A DNA stretch of 64,000 nt from Limnanthes douglasii subsp. nivea (GCA_036936605.1 JAUPFV010000004.1:294356009-294420008); one strand, 5' to 3'. Counted from the first letter of the stretch, positions 29,650-42,870 are shown. Numbers and translations: made by a program. The notes: generated by a model from the sequence alone, not told the origin.

Positions 29650-31028
29650 TTACAAACTCAATATCCTAAAATATTTTTTTCTCCCCATCTGAAGCATATA
29701 GATGATTTAGAGGTTTACGCGCAATCAAAAACTCATACAGTGTTTTAATAGTTGCTTTCATTGGAACTATGTTAAGAAAATTAACCATATCTTCTCTCAG
29801 AGTGATATAAGTAAAGTCAAATGACTAATCATACTTACCATATCTTTTAACATGTGGTTTTGTCTCTTAGATATACTATTCATGTTAAGCGAACCGAAAA
29901 TCATATACCTAAAAATTATTCCGCACTCCTCTAAAGATTTTAAAAACAGCTCGTGACGTTGTTTACTCGAACCACTATGTCATCCCATGCGATCAGACCT
30001 GAAGCACTTTATAATTTTACCAAGCTGTTTTTAGCCTCAGTTTTACAAAGTTTGAACTTATCAATGACTTATGATTTTTCTACAATAAGATTTAAATATC
30101 TAGAGCAAAAAAAAACTATGAATGCTATAAAATATCGCTGACTATTCCATGATAGTGTAGGGAATGGACCGTAAATATCCGTGTGCATTAATTCCAAACC
30201 TATTTTGCTCTTTATACATCCAATAATTTTACCTTGGTTTGTTTTTTATTGCATTTGATAGAAACATCCAATACTAAGGTATTATTCCACATTCCTCTAA
30301 CGATTTAGTAACGTTGTTTATCTGAACCACTATATCTCTCGTTGTATTCACTAACAAGATCAAATATGAATCACATTAACGCTTTTACCAAACTGCTTTT
30401 ACAACATCAGTTGTGATAACTTTGAACTTATGAATGTCTTCTGATATTTCGTAAACAAAATAAGTATACCTGTACTATAAAAATAGTCTTTGAATGGTAT
30501 AAAATATTGTTGGCCGTTCCATAATATTGTATAGAACGATCCAGTACCAATGGCTAGATGGTAAGACGATCTTCTTGTGCCTCAGTTCCATACTTATTTC
30601 GTTATATATGCATCAAATATATTTATTTTGTTTGTTTTCCCTTATCTTATTCAATGTAAACATCAAAATATGAATAATCTAGTGAGCTTAATAAACATTT
30701 GATAACAAACTTCTCAAAATTGTAGATTTAAAAATATGATCTAATCACTTATACTAAAGTTTTTCTAATATTCCAACCTTACCATTCAAGTTATCACATA
30801 AATTTATATTCATAGTTTACTTGTGCTTTTAGATATTTAGTAACTAAAAATTACGATTCGTAATTAATTTTCCAGATCCAACAACATTACTATTTAAGTA
30901 CGGATACATTTAATCATTCCTAAATACACAAGAATAACCAAAATTTTCTTATATATGAAAATAATTAATATTTTTAAATAATAATAAATGTAAATTATAT
31001 TTAAATAAAACTAATATCACTATAAAAT
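29650..31028 (-). pseudogene. Ty1/copia relic, integrase part (downstream half of an element split by Tat copy C)
   Basis: On the - strand the zinc-finger end of a copia integrase is readable near 30600-30720 (ECDKGKQTK-like text with stops). The start of the catalytic core follows, LGLELMHTDIYGPFPT at about 30220-30150. The core region is present twice, at about 30240-30570 and 29690-30190, with matching landmarks. Many stops and shifts. The gag-protease half of the same kind of element lies beyond Tat copy C at 42210-42870. Confidence 0.65.
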
Positions 31029-31416
31029 TGATCGCTCCAGAGGATTTTCATAAGTGATAAATCGGTCTAATAAACTTTCTGGAGAGATTGGCGAATTTGT
31101 AGAGAGAGAAAGTAGTTAGTGTATTTTGTATAGAGAGAAAGTACTCAAGTGTCAAATTGTAATGGTTTAGATCTTATTCAGTTCTCCAAGAAAATACACT
31201 AATTTATAGATGGTTTGTTACAAGCAACAAACTAAGGTTTGTTACATTGGATATCTCCCCCACTTTTCTACTTAGTGTAATCATACTTACAATATATTAC
31301 AGTTATAATCCTTTACATTTATATTTTACACAAAATTCACCTAATATATTATTTATTTATTCTTTTATCCAATGTAAAATAATTATTCTTATTCTACATT
31401 TATATTATCCTCATCA
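31029..31416 (-). repeat. 3' LTR of Tat copy C
   Basis: It pairs with 41850-42209. Shared landmarks are GATCGCTCCAGAGGATTTTC, TAGAGAGAGAAAGTA, GGTTTGTTACA, TTGGATATCTCCCCC and TCCTCATCA/TTCTCATCA. It is a different subfamily from the LTRs of copies A and B, but has the same terminal TGATGAG. Confidence 0.9.
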
Positions 31417-33078
31417 GTAGCCCCCCTAGTCCTTGGGAAGAAATTTGAGAAAGGAATAAAATTGTCACTTTTGAATTATATTCCTCATCCGAGTCACCCT
31501 GAACAATTCTTTGAGCAAAGGAATCCAAATAAAAACTAACCATGTTGTTTTGAGTAAGGTTTTCTCTTCTCTTTGGAGATAAACCAATCATACCCTTTCT
31601 TCGCAATTAGAGCCATCCTAAACTTACATATCCTCATATTTTATTTGAAGTAGTAAATTTGTTTTTAAGAATCAAATATAAAATAATAGAAGATATGGGA
31701 AAGTTGTATCGTTCCCTCCGACACACTTCACATGTGTCAAACTACTCAAGTCACCATCAGATGTGCGATTCTTAATTTTCTTTTTCTTTAAACACTAATC
31801 TCTCGAGATGTCTATTTTCGACTTTTAGATGGTAAAATTTGTCATTCTAAAGATAAAAACCAGCACCACCAAACTACAAGGTAACCCAAAACCTTCTCCC
31901 CCGAAGGTAACGACTATGACAAAAAAAAGTTCAAAGGTAATCCCTTCGGATAATATCAATAAAAATACTTCAAATGATCCTTCTTATCCTCAAGAGGAAT
32001 CTTCTACTTCGAAGGCACCCTCACAAATTTAAGATGATCTTGCTGCTTCAAAAGCACATCCCCAACTTCGAGATAAACCTCCAAGAAAGTAGACGACTCT
32101 GAATCAAAAGCAGACAATGATTCAGAAACTCAAATAGTAGAAAATTCTCCTACTCCCGACTCCAAGGAGAATATTATGAAATATAGGTCGAAGGTAAAAA
32201 AGAATAAAAAAAATAAAGGAAATTGTCACACTGCTCTCATAAATAACTACCACTCTTCGTGAAAACCTAAAATACATTCATCCAAAATATCTTATTGTAC
32301 TTAATAACGTGCAATATGAATACTTTGATCAATCAGAGTTAATTGCGCTTCGTAAACAATGAGGATTTCCAGAAAATGTTTCACTTCACCTTCCTTCTGT
32401 TGGAGAAACTCCTCTCACATGCGGTGCAAATAAGTTAGTCGTTTACACATAGATCTTAAACTGAGGTCTTCAGTTCCCGTTGGACCGGTCAATCTTGGAT
32501 TACTTCAAAATTATTTATTTAGGCCCAAGCCAAGCAAGTCCGAACCTTTGGTTTATTATGTTGTATTATGGCTTCAAGACTCTAAAAAATTCAACTTCCC
32601 AACAAGCAATTTATAAAAAATACGGGTGTATCAAAGAATCTAGTTATTCTATTTTACTATATTCTCCTCCTAAATGCTTCAAAGATAATCGATGATATCG
32701 TTGAGACAGATAAGGCATGGAAGCAAAATTTCTTCTTTATAAGTGGCTGGTAAAAAAACGGTAAAGAAATCTCCACAGAAAATCATAGAGGCTATCACTA
32801 AAGCGGAAAGCACTAGTAAGTTCTATTATTTTTCATATTCATTTTTCTTATAAATTTTATTAACTTTGTTAGTGCTGTGTAGAAATTACGAAGCACTACC
32901 AAATACATCTTGCTGTTGATAATTCTAGAATCTCAAAAGTCTGTTGTTGATAACCTAATGAAACCTCATTTGCCAACTGATGTGGTGAAAAGATTAGCTG
33001 CTCTAGATAAAACTCCCCATCACAAAACGAAGAAGAATCCGAAGAAGAACATTCAAGCTTGATAAGGGAAGGAATATA

Positions 33079-33419
33079 TGTTGGTAAATAAGCTAAATAT
33101 TGTAAATAGATGGATTCATTTGATGTATTAAAATGTAAATGACAAAACTAAAGCAAGTATAAAAATCAAGGGGTCAAATGTAATAACTAATGAGTATGAT
33201 TATAGTTAGTAAAGGATTGGGGGTGAAAAGATCCACTTATGAGGGGACAAATACATAACTTAAAGACTTACTCATGTACTATATAAATGATATTACATTT
33301 TGGGGAAATGGTCCAATTATGATTCAATGATTACTTTATTTATTCCTTTTGTCTCTTTCTCTCTCTAATCATTCCTTTTTATCTCTCTAGATTTGCTAGC
33401 ATACCAACATAACCGTGAC
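33079..33419. mobile_element. probable solo LTR (or TRIM) inside Tat copy C
   Basis: A 341-bp block starts TGTTGGTA and ends TACCAACA, an inverted TG...CA terminus, with TATATAAAT at 33280-33288 and a pyrimidine-rich tail. The five-base flanks (ATATA and TAACC) do not match, so the target duplication is not supported. It interrupts the antisense gene remains. Confidence 0.5.
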
Positions 33420-33878
33420 CGATATACCCATACAAATATTATCTTAACAGTCCATCTCACTAAGTAATATATAGAATTATCAAAGCTGAATCATCCAAAG
33501 TGAAAACAAAAAAAAGACCAGCCCTAAGAAGAAATCCAAAAGAAAGTTTGATGAAATTATCACCCTTGATACTAAAAATTCCATCCCCGAAGCTCCCAAA
33601 AGAAAGAAAAAAATAGCATCAAAGAAAAATAAGTCATGCACCTCTAAAAATTCCATTGAAGTTGTCCCTGAAATAACTATTGACATGTCCTTCCCAAATC
33701 TGACGCATGAGATTGATGAAAATAAAGAGGAGAATCAAGACCATCAATTTTTTTGATTCCAAACCATAATTCCAAGAAAATGATAATCAAAATGATAACC
33801 CGCTAATTAGACTGCTGACAATACTAAGTTCCTCTTCAAAAAAACCAATCACCATGACCTTTAGTTAATCATTCCCAA

Positions 33879-34332
33879 CCATATGTATAGGGATGGAAAT
33901 GGGCCGTCTGCGGGCCGGGTTCGGCCCGGCCCGCTTGAGCCCGTTTTTTTGCACTTGAGCCCGAACCCGGCCCGACCCCGCTCCCGGGCTCATATTTCCA
34001 AACCCGAGCCCGCCCGCTAATCTTCGCCGGTCAACCCGCCCCGACCCGCGGACATTAATTTTAATATTTTTTAATTTATTTTAAATATATTAATTTATTT
34101 TTTTAAAATATTATTTATATTATATATAGAAATATTATTTTTATATATATTTTATGATTTTCGGGCCGGAACGGGCCAGACAAATTTGAAACCCGAACCC
34201 GACCCGGCCCGGTTGCGGGTTATATTTTCTGAACCCAAACCCGGCCCGTTCTAAGTTCGGGCCGGACAAAACCCGGCCGTGCCAGATCGGGTTGGGCCGG
34301 ACACCACCTGAATTGCCACCCCTACATATGTA
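33879..34332. mobile_element. non-autonomous hAT element (438 bp) with 8-bp target duplication
   Basis: The element is 33887-34324. It starts TAGGGATGGAAAT and ends ATTGCCACCCCTA, its imperfect inverted terminus. The flanks are a perfect 8-mer, CATATGTA (33879-33886 and 34325-34332), the duplication length of hAT transposons. The two ends are very GC-rich with repeated CCCGGCCCG-type motifs that can fold on each other; the middle is AT-rich. No coding capacity. Confidence 0.88.
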
Positions 34333-35289
34333 TAAAAGAATCTTTCTTTTTATACCACATTGATGAACTGTCAGTGAATTTTCATAATATGGTCTAAACT
34401 ATGCCAACTCTCGAACATAATACGAGACAGTTAAAGATTGATGCCATGAAGTTTGCCGATGAAGCATATAAAATTCGGGAAAAATATGAAGCAGTTGTTA
34501 AAGAACTCATGCAACTTCAAAAAGAATCCGCTTCTAACAAGAGATGAGCTTAAAATTCTTAAATAAATCTTATTGACCGGTTCCACGTCTTTTGAGAAGA
34601 CAAAGCCGATTTTCACAGTGTTGTAATACATATAAAGAATGATTTAATCGAAAAGAATCAAGAAAAGTTTCAAGAAGAACACTAAAACTATGAAGCTTAA
34701 CACTTTGTATCAAGAAAGTAAAGATGCAAAGAACAAGGCCCTCAAATATTTGAAGAGATCCAAAACGTGGCTGAAAAAGACAAAGAGTCTATTATCAATG
34801 CTGCTATAAACAAGTGTGCGAAGGAATGCCTCGATACTTTAAAGATTCGTGAAAATAAAGCCAAAATTTCAATGATTCTTGACTTTCATAAAAAAATTTC
34901 CGAAGGCTAATATTGCGGATTACTGGTATATGGTTCTTGAAGACGATTGCTCCAAATATTATTTTAAAACTATTGTGAGTGAGTTAGAAAACTCCAAATT
35001 CGAAAACGATGCATTAATAGCTCTACTTCTTCGGGAGACGATAACTTAGAGGATGAAAACAAATCCTCAGATAGCAGCTCAGGTAGCCCTTCAAAAGACA
35101 ACGAAGGAAACTAAGAAGTAACTATACGATGTGTTGTCAAATTTTGTATTTTAATTAACCCTTCATGTATTTTGGTAAGTGGCTATCACATGTCACTGTT
35201 TGTTGTTTGGAATCAACTGTTATGTTTGTTATTTTTATAATCTCACAACTTGTCTTAGAATTTCAAACACATTGTCACATTGAATGGAC

Positions 35290-35640
35290 GCTTTGTAAGA
35301 ATATCGTCACACAAATTGGCACTTCGAAAAATATTCTTACACTCATTGATACTTCGAATATTATCTCCACACAGATTTAAATTTATAAAAATATCCGCCA
35401 CATACATTAGCATTTAGGAAAATATCGCCGAACACGTTAACACTTATAATATTATCACCATAGACATTGGCATTTCAAATATTATCGTAACACACATTAG
35501 CACTTAGAAAAATATCGCCACACACGTTATCACTTCAAATATTATCCCAGACACACATTCACACTTAGAAAAATATTGCCACAGACATTAGAACTTAGAA
35601 AAATATTACCACACACATTGACACTTCATAAATTTTACTT
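35290..35640. repeat. about 33-bp tandem repeats in the hypervariable zone of Tat copy C
   Basis: About ten degenerate units with CACACATTRGCACTTAGAA and AAATATCGCCA motifs. They lie between pol and the antisense gene, the same place as the 49-bp and 79-bp blocks in copies A and B, but the sequence is unrelated. Confidence 0.75.
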
Positions 35641-35989
35641 TGCAAATTATTACAAGGGTGATCAATCCTTGTTTAATTTACAAAAGGTATCATTTCTTAC
35701 TTTTGAATAATAATAAATTTTTAATTTAATGTTGAAAAAGTTAATATTAACAGAATTTATTTTATCACCATTATATATAGGTGAATTTATTGGCACCTCA
35801 CTAAACATTCGAATTATTGGCAAAAAGATTATTGTATTCACAATTCTGGATATATAGGCACCTCTTTAAAACCTTTTGTCGAGCCAGTAAGAGAGATATG
35901 AGTTTGCCACCGGTCGATACACACACAAGTAAGATAATGTCCTCATGTATGTTCACAAAATTACTCACAATATAGTCGCAAATGTTCAA

Positions 35990-38960
35990 TATTCCAATTC
36001 TTATGTAGTGGTCTCATTTTTTTTATCTTCCAGACGATATGTCCATTACTTGAATTTATCGACCACTAAATACGTTTGTTCTCACTTTGGACCCAGTTTA
36101 TCCAGCCTCTTTTCTTTGGTATGTAAAATACATTTCTTAACAAAGTTATCTCCTATTTTAAAATTCCTTCGTCTTATCATGGAAGCATAACGACTCCTCA
36201 TTAATATTTGGTAATAAAGTGAGTTCAAGTGTGCTCTTACCTTTCTATTCTTCTACCGAATCAAGTTATGCTCTTCTAGCCTCCTCGTTATTATCTTCGG
36301 AATAACTAAGTACTCTATAAGATGCAAAAGTAGATTCCACTAAGCGGACTATATCCATCCCATATACTAGAGCAAAAGCAGTCTCATGAGTTTCAGTTTG
36401 ATATGTTGTTCAATAGGCCCATAAGACCTCTTGAATATAATTAGGCTATTTTCTAGTTGCGCTTTCTAAATTTTTCTTAAAGATATCCAAGATAGTTCTA
36501 TTAGTGACCTCCACTTGACCATTTGTTTGTGGATGAAAATGTGCTGAAAACACTATTTGATTCTTCGAAGAACAAAATGATCTCATCTGTTTGTTGTTGA
36601 ACTGAAGTCTATTATCTGCGGTAATTATGCGATGCACCCCAAATCTACAATAAATACTTGATAAAATGAACTTGATGACATCTTCAACTATTGTTCCTGA
36701 TAAAAGTTCTACTTCTGCCCATTTCAAACAATAATATCTTGCAACAATAATAGTATATTGCCCTCCTGAAGCAATAGGTAGAGGGCCGACCAAATTTATC
36801 TCTCATCTATAAATAGGAAACGCCCTTTAAAATTGAATACAGTGGTACAACTAGTATATGAATGATATTTGTAAATCTTTTACAAATATCACAATTACGA
36901 ATGAAGTCTTAGCATCACTCATGAAGGTAGGCCAATAATATTTTGCCAAAAATACTCTTTTTGTTAAAGTTTTGAAACCAGCTCACAATTCCGACAAGAT
37001 TATTTGAGACTTGTTATTCCCCAAACATCTCAACAACGATCGACTGAAAAATTTCTTATTGGAAATACCCAAAAGTACAGTAAATCCATATGCATTATAC
37101 CTTATCCTTTGAGCCAATATATTATCAACCATTAATGTCCCATTGAGTAAAATTTCTTTTAAATCAAACCACCAATCTCTTTCTTCTTGATCGGTGGCCA
37201 CATACACTTCTTTAGAATATTGACACTGCTCAGATTTCATCATTAAAGATGAGCTCTGTTGTATTAAAATCAAACATAACCCTCAGAATAAGCAATAGTC
37301 GACAAATAATCTACAATAGCATTTTGTCCCCAGTTGATATGTTCAACCGTTAAATCATCAACCAGCACTGCCAATCCTCTCAATTCTTGCAAATATTTTA
37401 TGAGTTTATATTTTTAGCCTCAGATATTCGTGACATATGGTTCACCACAACCCGTTAATCAGTTTCTAAACGCATCCTTTTAGCTCCACAAATATTTACA
37501 ACCCTCAATCCAGCCAATGTTGCCTCATATTCCGCATCGTTATTTGATGCTCTAAATCTGAATCGTATAACTTGATATATGACCTTCCCCGAGAGAGATA
37601 CCATATGGATTCCTGCTCCAAACCCAAAAATACTTGAACCTCATCAGTTCTAACTAACTATTCATCATTTGAAGTTAATTCATCTGTATTGTTTCCCTCT
37701 TTATCAGATCGCTCTGAATGAAATTCGATGAAAGAATCAGCCAAGGCGTGGGCCTTGATGATTGTTGGAGGAGTAAATTCAGTATCATAATCACCGAAAT
37801 CTACAAACCATTTTGTCATTCTCCCCGAATCATCTAGTATTTACAATACATTCTTTAATGGAAACGAAGTTCTAACTATAATCAAATGAGCTTGAAAATA
37901 AAGACGCATTTTTCGAGAAGCTACGACCAAAGCCAAGGCTAATTTTTTTTATAACTTTAAGTAATTTTTTTCTGAGGCAAGTAAAATTTTGCTCACTTCA
38001 TATACAGGGCGTTGATAACCTTCTACTTCCCTTACTAAAAAACACTTACAGTATAATGCGGGACTGCAATATACAAAAACAACTCCTTACCCAAAAGCCA
38101 AAAGTGGTTTAGAAAATACTTCTGGAGAGGAAACATGTTCTTTAATTTTCTGGAATGCTACATCACACGCTGGTGTCCAAGAAAATTCTTTAGCCTGCCT
38201 AAAAACCTAGAAAAATGGGGCACATTTATCTATTTATCTGAGGATCTAGAGATAAATCTGTTTAAAGTTGCCAACCATCCCGTTAAAATTTGTACTTCTT
38301 TGATTGACAGAGGTGGAGTCATGGTTATCAAAGCTTTCAAATGCTCTTGCTCAACTTCTACCCCATTTTCACTTATTATGTACCCCAATATTTTTCTGAC
38401 CAAAATCCGAAGGTAGAATTTTAAGGGTTTAACTTTAAACGGATAGCTATTATATTCGAAAGAGTTTGTTCTAAATCTTGTAATTGATGCTCATCCTTGG
38501 TATTTTTTACCACTATATCGTCTATATTTACTTCCATATTTATCCCAATTTGATTGGAAAAACTTTGTTAACTAATCTTTTATAAGTAGCTCCATCGTTC
38601 TTGAGACCAAAATGCATAACACAATAACAATGTAATCTTCTATCAACGATAAACGTAGTGATTTCTTTTTCTCTTGGGTTCATTTGGATATGCCTATACC
38701 TAGCGAAAGCGTTCATAAATAAAAGAAGATTATTACCTAATATTGAATCAACAAGCTGGTCTATTCCCGGGATAAAGGAAACTGGTCCTAGGAACACACA
38801 CAATTTAGATTAGTAAAATTGACATACATCTTCCACTTTACAATTTTATTTTTTCACAAACACATGATTTACAGTCCGCACCAGATATTGTACCTCTTAA
38901 ATATGGACTAATTTAGACAACTGATCCACCTCTGCCACTATTGCCTCAAATTTCTTCACT
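35990..38960 (-). pseudogene. decayed pol of Tat copy C (RT to integrase)
   Basis: On the - strand: RT traces at 38540-38803 (HFGLKNDGATYKRLVNK), both RNase H regions at about 37500-38130, integrase finger region at 36983-37273 (SRSLLRCLGNNKSQIILSEL) and integrase core at 36446-36793 (MVGPLPIASGG, ITADNRLQF, SAHFHPQTNGQVEVTNRT). Each matches the copy A protein with substitutions and many stops. Not functional. Confidence 0.88.
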
Positions 38961-39059
38961 GAAAATGTCCTTCGTTTTTGAATAATAGGCTTGAATTTTG
39001 GTTAACTACTAGGCTATGAAAAATCACATCGGAGGGAACCCCTACAACATCCTTAGTTT

Positions 39060-41400
39060 TTCAAGAAAACATCTCTAAGTTTTTGGACAAGTATCTTAAC
39101 ATTTAATAACACATCGATGGTGATAACAATGTTGATATTCTCAAGCTTTTTCCATTTGAAAAAACGTACACCTTTACATTTTTATCGGTAACCAATGAAC
39201 CATAGGTCTCCCTTGGATAATCCACTCATTCCATATCCAAGAAAGTCCCCTCTAACTGTTATTCTGTCAATATTCGCATCTTGCTTGGTATGCAAAGTTG
39301 TTGCATAACATTATTGAGCCAGTTACTGACTACTCCTGACGATACCAACACGATCTCCAATCACATACTTTAAGCATTGATGAACTGTAGAAATGACGAC
39401 ATGCATTTTTGATAGCCAAGATATCCCCAAGATGGCGTTGTAGCTCTTTGGACTATCAACTACCATAAACAAGACTCACACCTTTTTCCTAAATGGACCA
39501 CGACCCAATAAATCTTTACCTTTGAATTATCCAATAACTTGTGTTATCACCCTAGTAAAGCCAACTAAAGTGTGATCAGACCAAGAATTATATGGGGATT
39601 GCTCATTTTTTCATATCTTGTTAGGAACAAAACATTGAGAGAACTACTAATATCAATGAGTATCCTTCGTGTCTTGTTGTGTACTATTTCCGCTCCGAAT
39701 ACTACTGCATCTTCATCGAGACCAACTACACCCCTTAAATCGTCATCATCAAACAAGATAAAAGGAATTTGACTCTTTCCACAGAGATGAGTTGAAATTA
39801 CATACTCCAATTGAGTAGTTAAACTCATGACATATCTTATTCAGGAGCTGTTAGTATTTCCTGTCATAGTGTCTCCTCCAAAAAATAGCCCAAGATTCAA
39901 AATAATCACATAAACTTCACACTCTTTCTTATAGTATTAGTTCATTAACCACTAACCCCACCCTATGATATTGATCATAATCGATATATTACGGAGACAC
40001 ATCCAACCCATCCATAGTACCTGTTATTAGCAATGTATTTTCTTGCTTCAAAGATAAATTTACAACCTACATTACCTGCAAATTGGGGCCTTGAATTTGT
40101 TGAGCCCCACCTTGTATATTAACAAAATTAGTTAAATTACCATTTTCAATTAGAACTTGAATTTCTTTTTCGTAGAGCTATGCAGTCTGCTGCCATACCC
40201 AATATCGTTGTGGTATTTACAAAATTTATTGTTTCGTTCCTCCTTGGGGCTATTTATTGGTGGTCATTTTTGAAATTGGAAATGGTTCTTAGCTCGTTCA
40301 AAATTTATTGTTACATTTTGTTAATTATGCATAATAATATGGTCTCACCCACTGATTTGACCTAGCTTTAGGTTGATGGAAACCAGAAGCGAACACTTGA
40401 GGGGTTCCAGACCGAAGAGGTAAACTTGTTGACGTCTTGGATCAAAGAGATCCTTCATAGTTCAAAGTGCTACCCTGATAACCTTTATTGATAAGAGCAT
40501 TTCCTTGGTTCAAATGACTCTGTGTTTGACCAAGTATAATCCAATTTTTTGTTGATTCATCCACCTTAGTTTTTTATTCCACTTGAGTCACTAGAGCCCC
40601 AATAGTGAGTGCCCTTCTTGTGGTTGTCTCCTTCGCCAAATCTCCGGGGAGCAAACCTTCCCCGAAAGAAGTGTATTCTACCTGTTCATCACAGTTCTAA
40701 TTCAGTCTTGGTTAACACAAACCGTTTAGTATAATCTTTCAACATTTCCATAATTGTCTGCTTGTATTGAATTATGGTGTCCCCATTTACCCGTATTTAT
40801 TGACTTCCCATGAATTGTCTTCAAAAAGTTGTGTAAAACATCCCAAAATTAGTTATCGATTCCATCAGAATCCTATTATACCATTTCAGAGTTGTGATTT
40901 TGAAAGTATGTGAAAAAGCCCTACATAATAACTTGTTGTCATCATCAAAATTTGTCATGTAATTTTTAAACAGCTCTAGATGATTATCAGGATCCCGTGT
41001 TCATTCAAATTTTTTAACTTTAACAATGTCGAAATGCTTTGGAAGCACTATTTACCTTATATCAGCGGCTAAAAGGGAAGTCCTCCAACCCACCCCTTCC
41101 ATATATTGACTACCTCCTATACCATCACCCATGAGCGTATACAATCCTCGCTCTGAAGGATTGGTAAACTGAATAACCATAATATACTCAAGGGTTGTAT
41201 TTTCAACCATAAATTTATATTCATTTTGCTTTTTGGACTTGTGCTCCCTTCAATATTCCTGACGTCGACTATCATACTTCTTCAAATAATGTTTATTTTT
41301 TTCCTCGTGTAAGTATCACCTCGTCTAATATTTTGAGAATACCCATCAGAATCAGTCCAAGGAGATTCACTAGTGTCTGAAGGAATATACCGATGTTTAT
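39060..41400 (-). pseudogene. decayed gag-protease of Tat copy C
   Basis: The protease region at 39565-39828 keeps FILFDDDDLRGVVG and RRILIDISSSLNVLF, where the catalytic DTG has become DIS. Gag core text parallel to copy B (NYMTNFDDDNKLLCRAF, KWYNRI) is readable at about 40860-40980. Many stops. Confidence 0.78.
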
Positions 41401-41849
41401 CTTTTTTCTTCTTTCTAGAAGAATGATATTCCTGCTCCAATTGAAACTGTACCTCCCGATGAATCTCCCTTGCTCAAAGGACCTTCTGAGTCTATTCAGA
41501 ACGATCCCATTTATTATTTATTTCATTCAGTCACTGAACCTTGGATCATACCCTACATGGTCTCACCAAGTGATTCCTATGTACCAGATGACCATCCAAC
41601 TCAAATATATGTTCCAACAACTGATTCTTTTGATCTTCCAGATTCAGTTGATCATGTTTATCATTCGTCTACAGGTCAACCTGGGCTTCTCCTCGACCAT
41701 GCCTGAATTTATTACCTATCCCTCACCAAACATCGCTATCTCGATATGGATTTCGAGATCCATGACAACACCTTACTTCCAACGTTCGTATTTTTGGTTT
41801 TAGATATCAAATATGGGAACCAAGCGTACCCTCCCCCTGTGGTAGCTAC

Positions 41850-42209
41850 TGATCGCTCCAGAGGATTTTCGTAAGTGATAAATTGGTTTTAAAAACTTTC
41901 GAGAGAGATTGACAAATTTGTAGAGAGAGAAAGTACTCAAGTGTTAAATCGTAATGTCTTAGATCTTTAATTATTTTTCCAAGAAAAATACATATATTGA
42001 TAGATGGTTTGTTACAAGAAATATAATAAGTTTGTTACATTGGATATCTCCCCCCACTTTTGTACTTAGTGTAACCATACTTACAATATATTACATCCTA
42101 GTCTTTTACATTTGTATTTTACATAAAATTCACCTAACATATTATTTATTTATTCTTTTGCCCGATGTAAAATAATTATTCTTACTCTACATTTATATTT
42201 TTCTCATCA
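41850..42209 (-). repeat. 5' LTR of Tat copy C
   Basis: It pairs with 31029-31416; see that entry. The primer site next to it is too decayed to assign. Confidence 0.9.
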
Positions 42210-42870
42210 AAAGTAATACATAAAAATAACAAGTAGTTGAAACAAAACATGAATTACCCTCAGTTGTATAAATTAATATTTCAGTATCACTGGGGCTTCA
42301 ACTTCTTATCGTACCTTGCAAAGAAACATAGACATAAATGATTGTAGTTGTATAAACCTACCAAGTTTGTTTAGGAATTGAAACTAAACTGATCTCAAAA
42401 CATACAATAAATGTAATAAATGTAAGATTATCTTCCAGTTTTATATAAGTTTTTTACTTTTAAAACTACCTTTTGAAATGTTTTGGTTTATTACGATAAA
42501 AACAACACCCTTTACTAGATGAACCGTTAAGTTTCTTTGCATCCAAAACTTACTTATTTCTTTTGTTTATATTTTACTGTTAAATATCCACCACATGACT
42601 TTTGGAATGTTCAAGTTTCAGTTTTCCTCTTCATATCAGCTCATCAAGAGCCGACCTCTCGCGCTGACAATTATAAAACGTCTCAAGTATCTTATACTAA
42701 CCCGAAAAATAATGAAATGAGAAGTTTAAAACTGTATCTTTTGGAAGGTAAATATCCAATACATTCAGTTTTAAGGAAATGTTTGACATTTCCAGAATGT
42801 GTTCCCTTATACTCTTTTTCTCCGGTACTTCATGGAGATCACCTTGTCAAATAACATCTTAATCTCTATT
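42210..42870 (-). pseudogene. Ty1/copia relic, gag-protease part (upstream half)
   Basis: On the - strand, 42860-42590 keeps gag text (REHILEMSNISLKLNVLDI, then NCQRERSALDELI) typical of plant copia gag. At about 42360-42240 lies a decayed protease region (SLQG...PSDTE...Y). The frame is broken throughout. Together with 29650-31028 it forms one copia element into which Tat copy C inserted: the order gag-protease, then integrase, is restored if 31029-42209 is removed. Confidence 0.65.

Larger units (their letters stand above)
31829..35113 (+). pseudogene. decayed antisense gene of Tat copy C
   Basis: This is the counterpart of the antisense gene of copies A and B. Near 32470-32580 the text LDRSILDYFKIIYLGPSQA, then PNLWFIM, parallels PLDPFFIEYL...LCPSQVGPNMWF. 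A possible intron and a lysine/proline-rich stretch follow. Near 34440-34530 a coiled-coil-like KIREKYEAVVKELMQLQ appears, and an acidic serine-rich tail ends at about 35113. Many stops and shifts. It is interrupted at 33079-33419 and 33887-34324 by younger insertions. Its presence shows that the antisense gene is an old feature of this group. Confidence 0.6.
31029..42209 (-). mobile_element. old Tat-lineage Ty3/gypsy element, copy C
   Basis: The LTRs are at 31029-31416 (3') and 41850-42209 (5'), both TGATGAG...AGCGATCA on the - strand, with many differences and unequal length (388 and 360 bp), so the copy is old. The flanks are AAAAT (31024-31028) and AAAGT (42210-42214). A G-rich tract, GGGGGGCTAC, precedes the 3' LTR exactly as in copies A and B. 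Inside, in element order: decayed gag, protease, RT, RNase H, integrase, tandem repeats and an antisense gene on the + strand. It sits inside a copia element and is itself invaded by a probable solo LTR and a hAT element. Confidence 0.88.

Noticed and set aside
33079..33419. Calling the TGTTGGTA...TACCAACA block a firm solo LTR
   Set aside because: The five-base flanks do not match, so it is listed only as probable.
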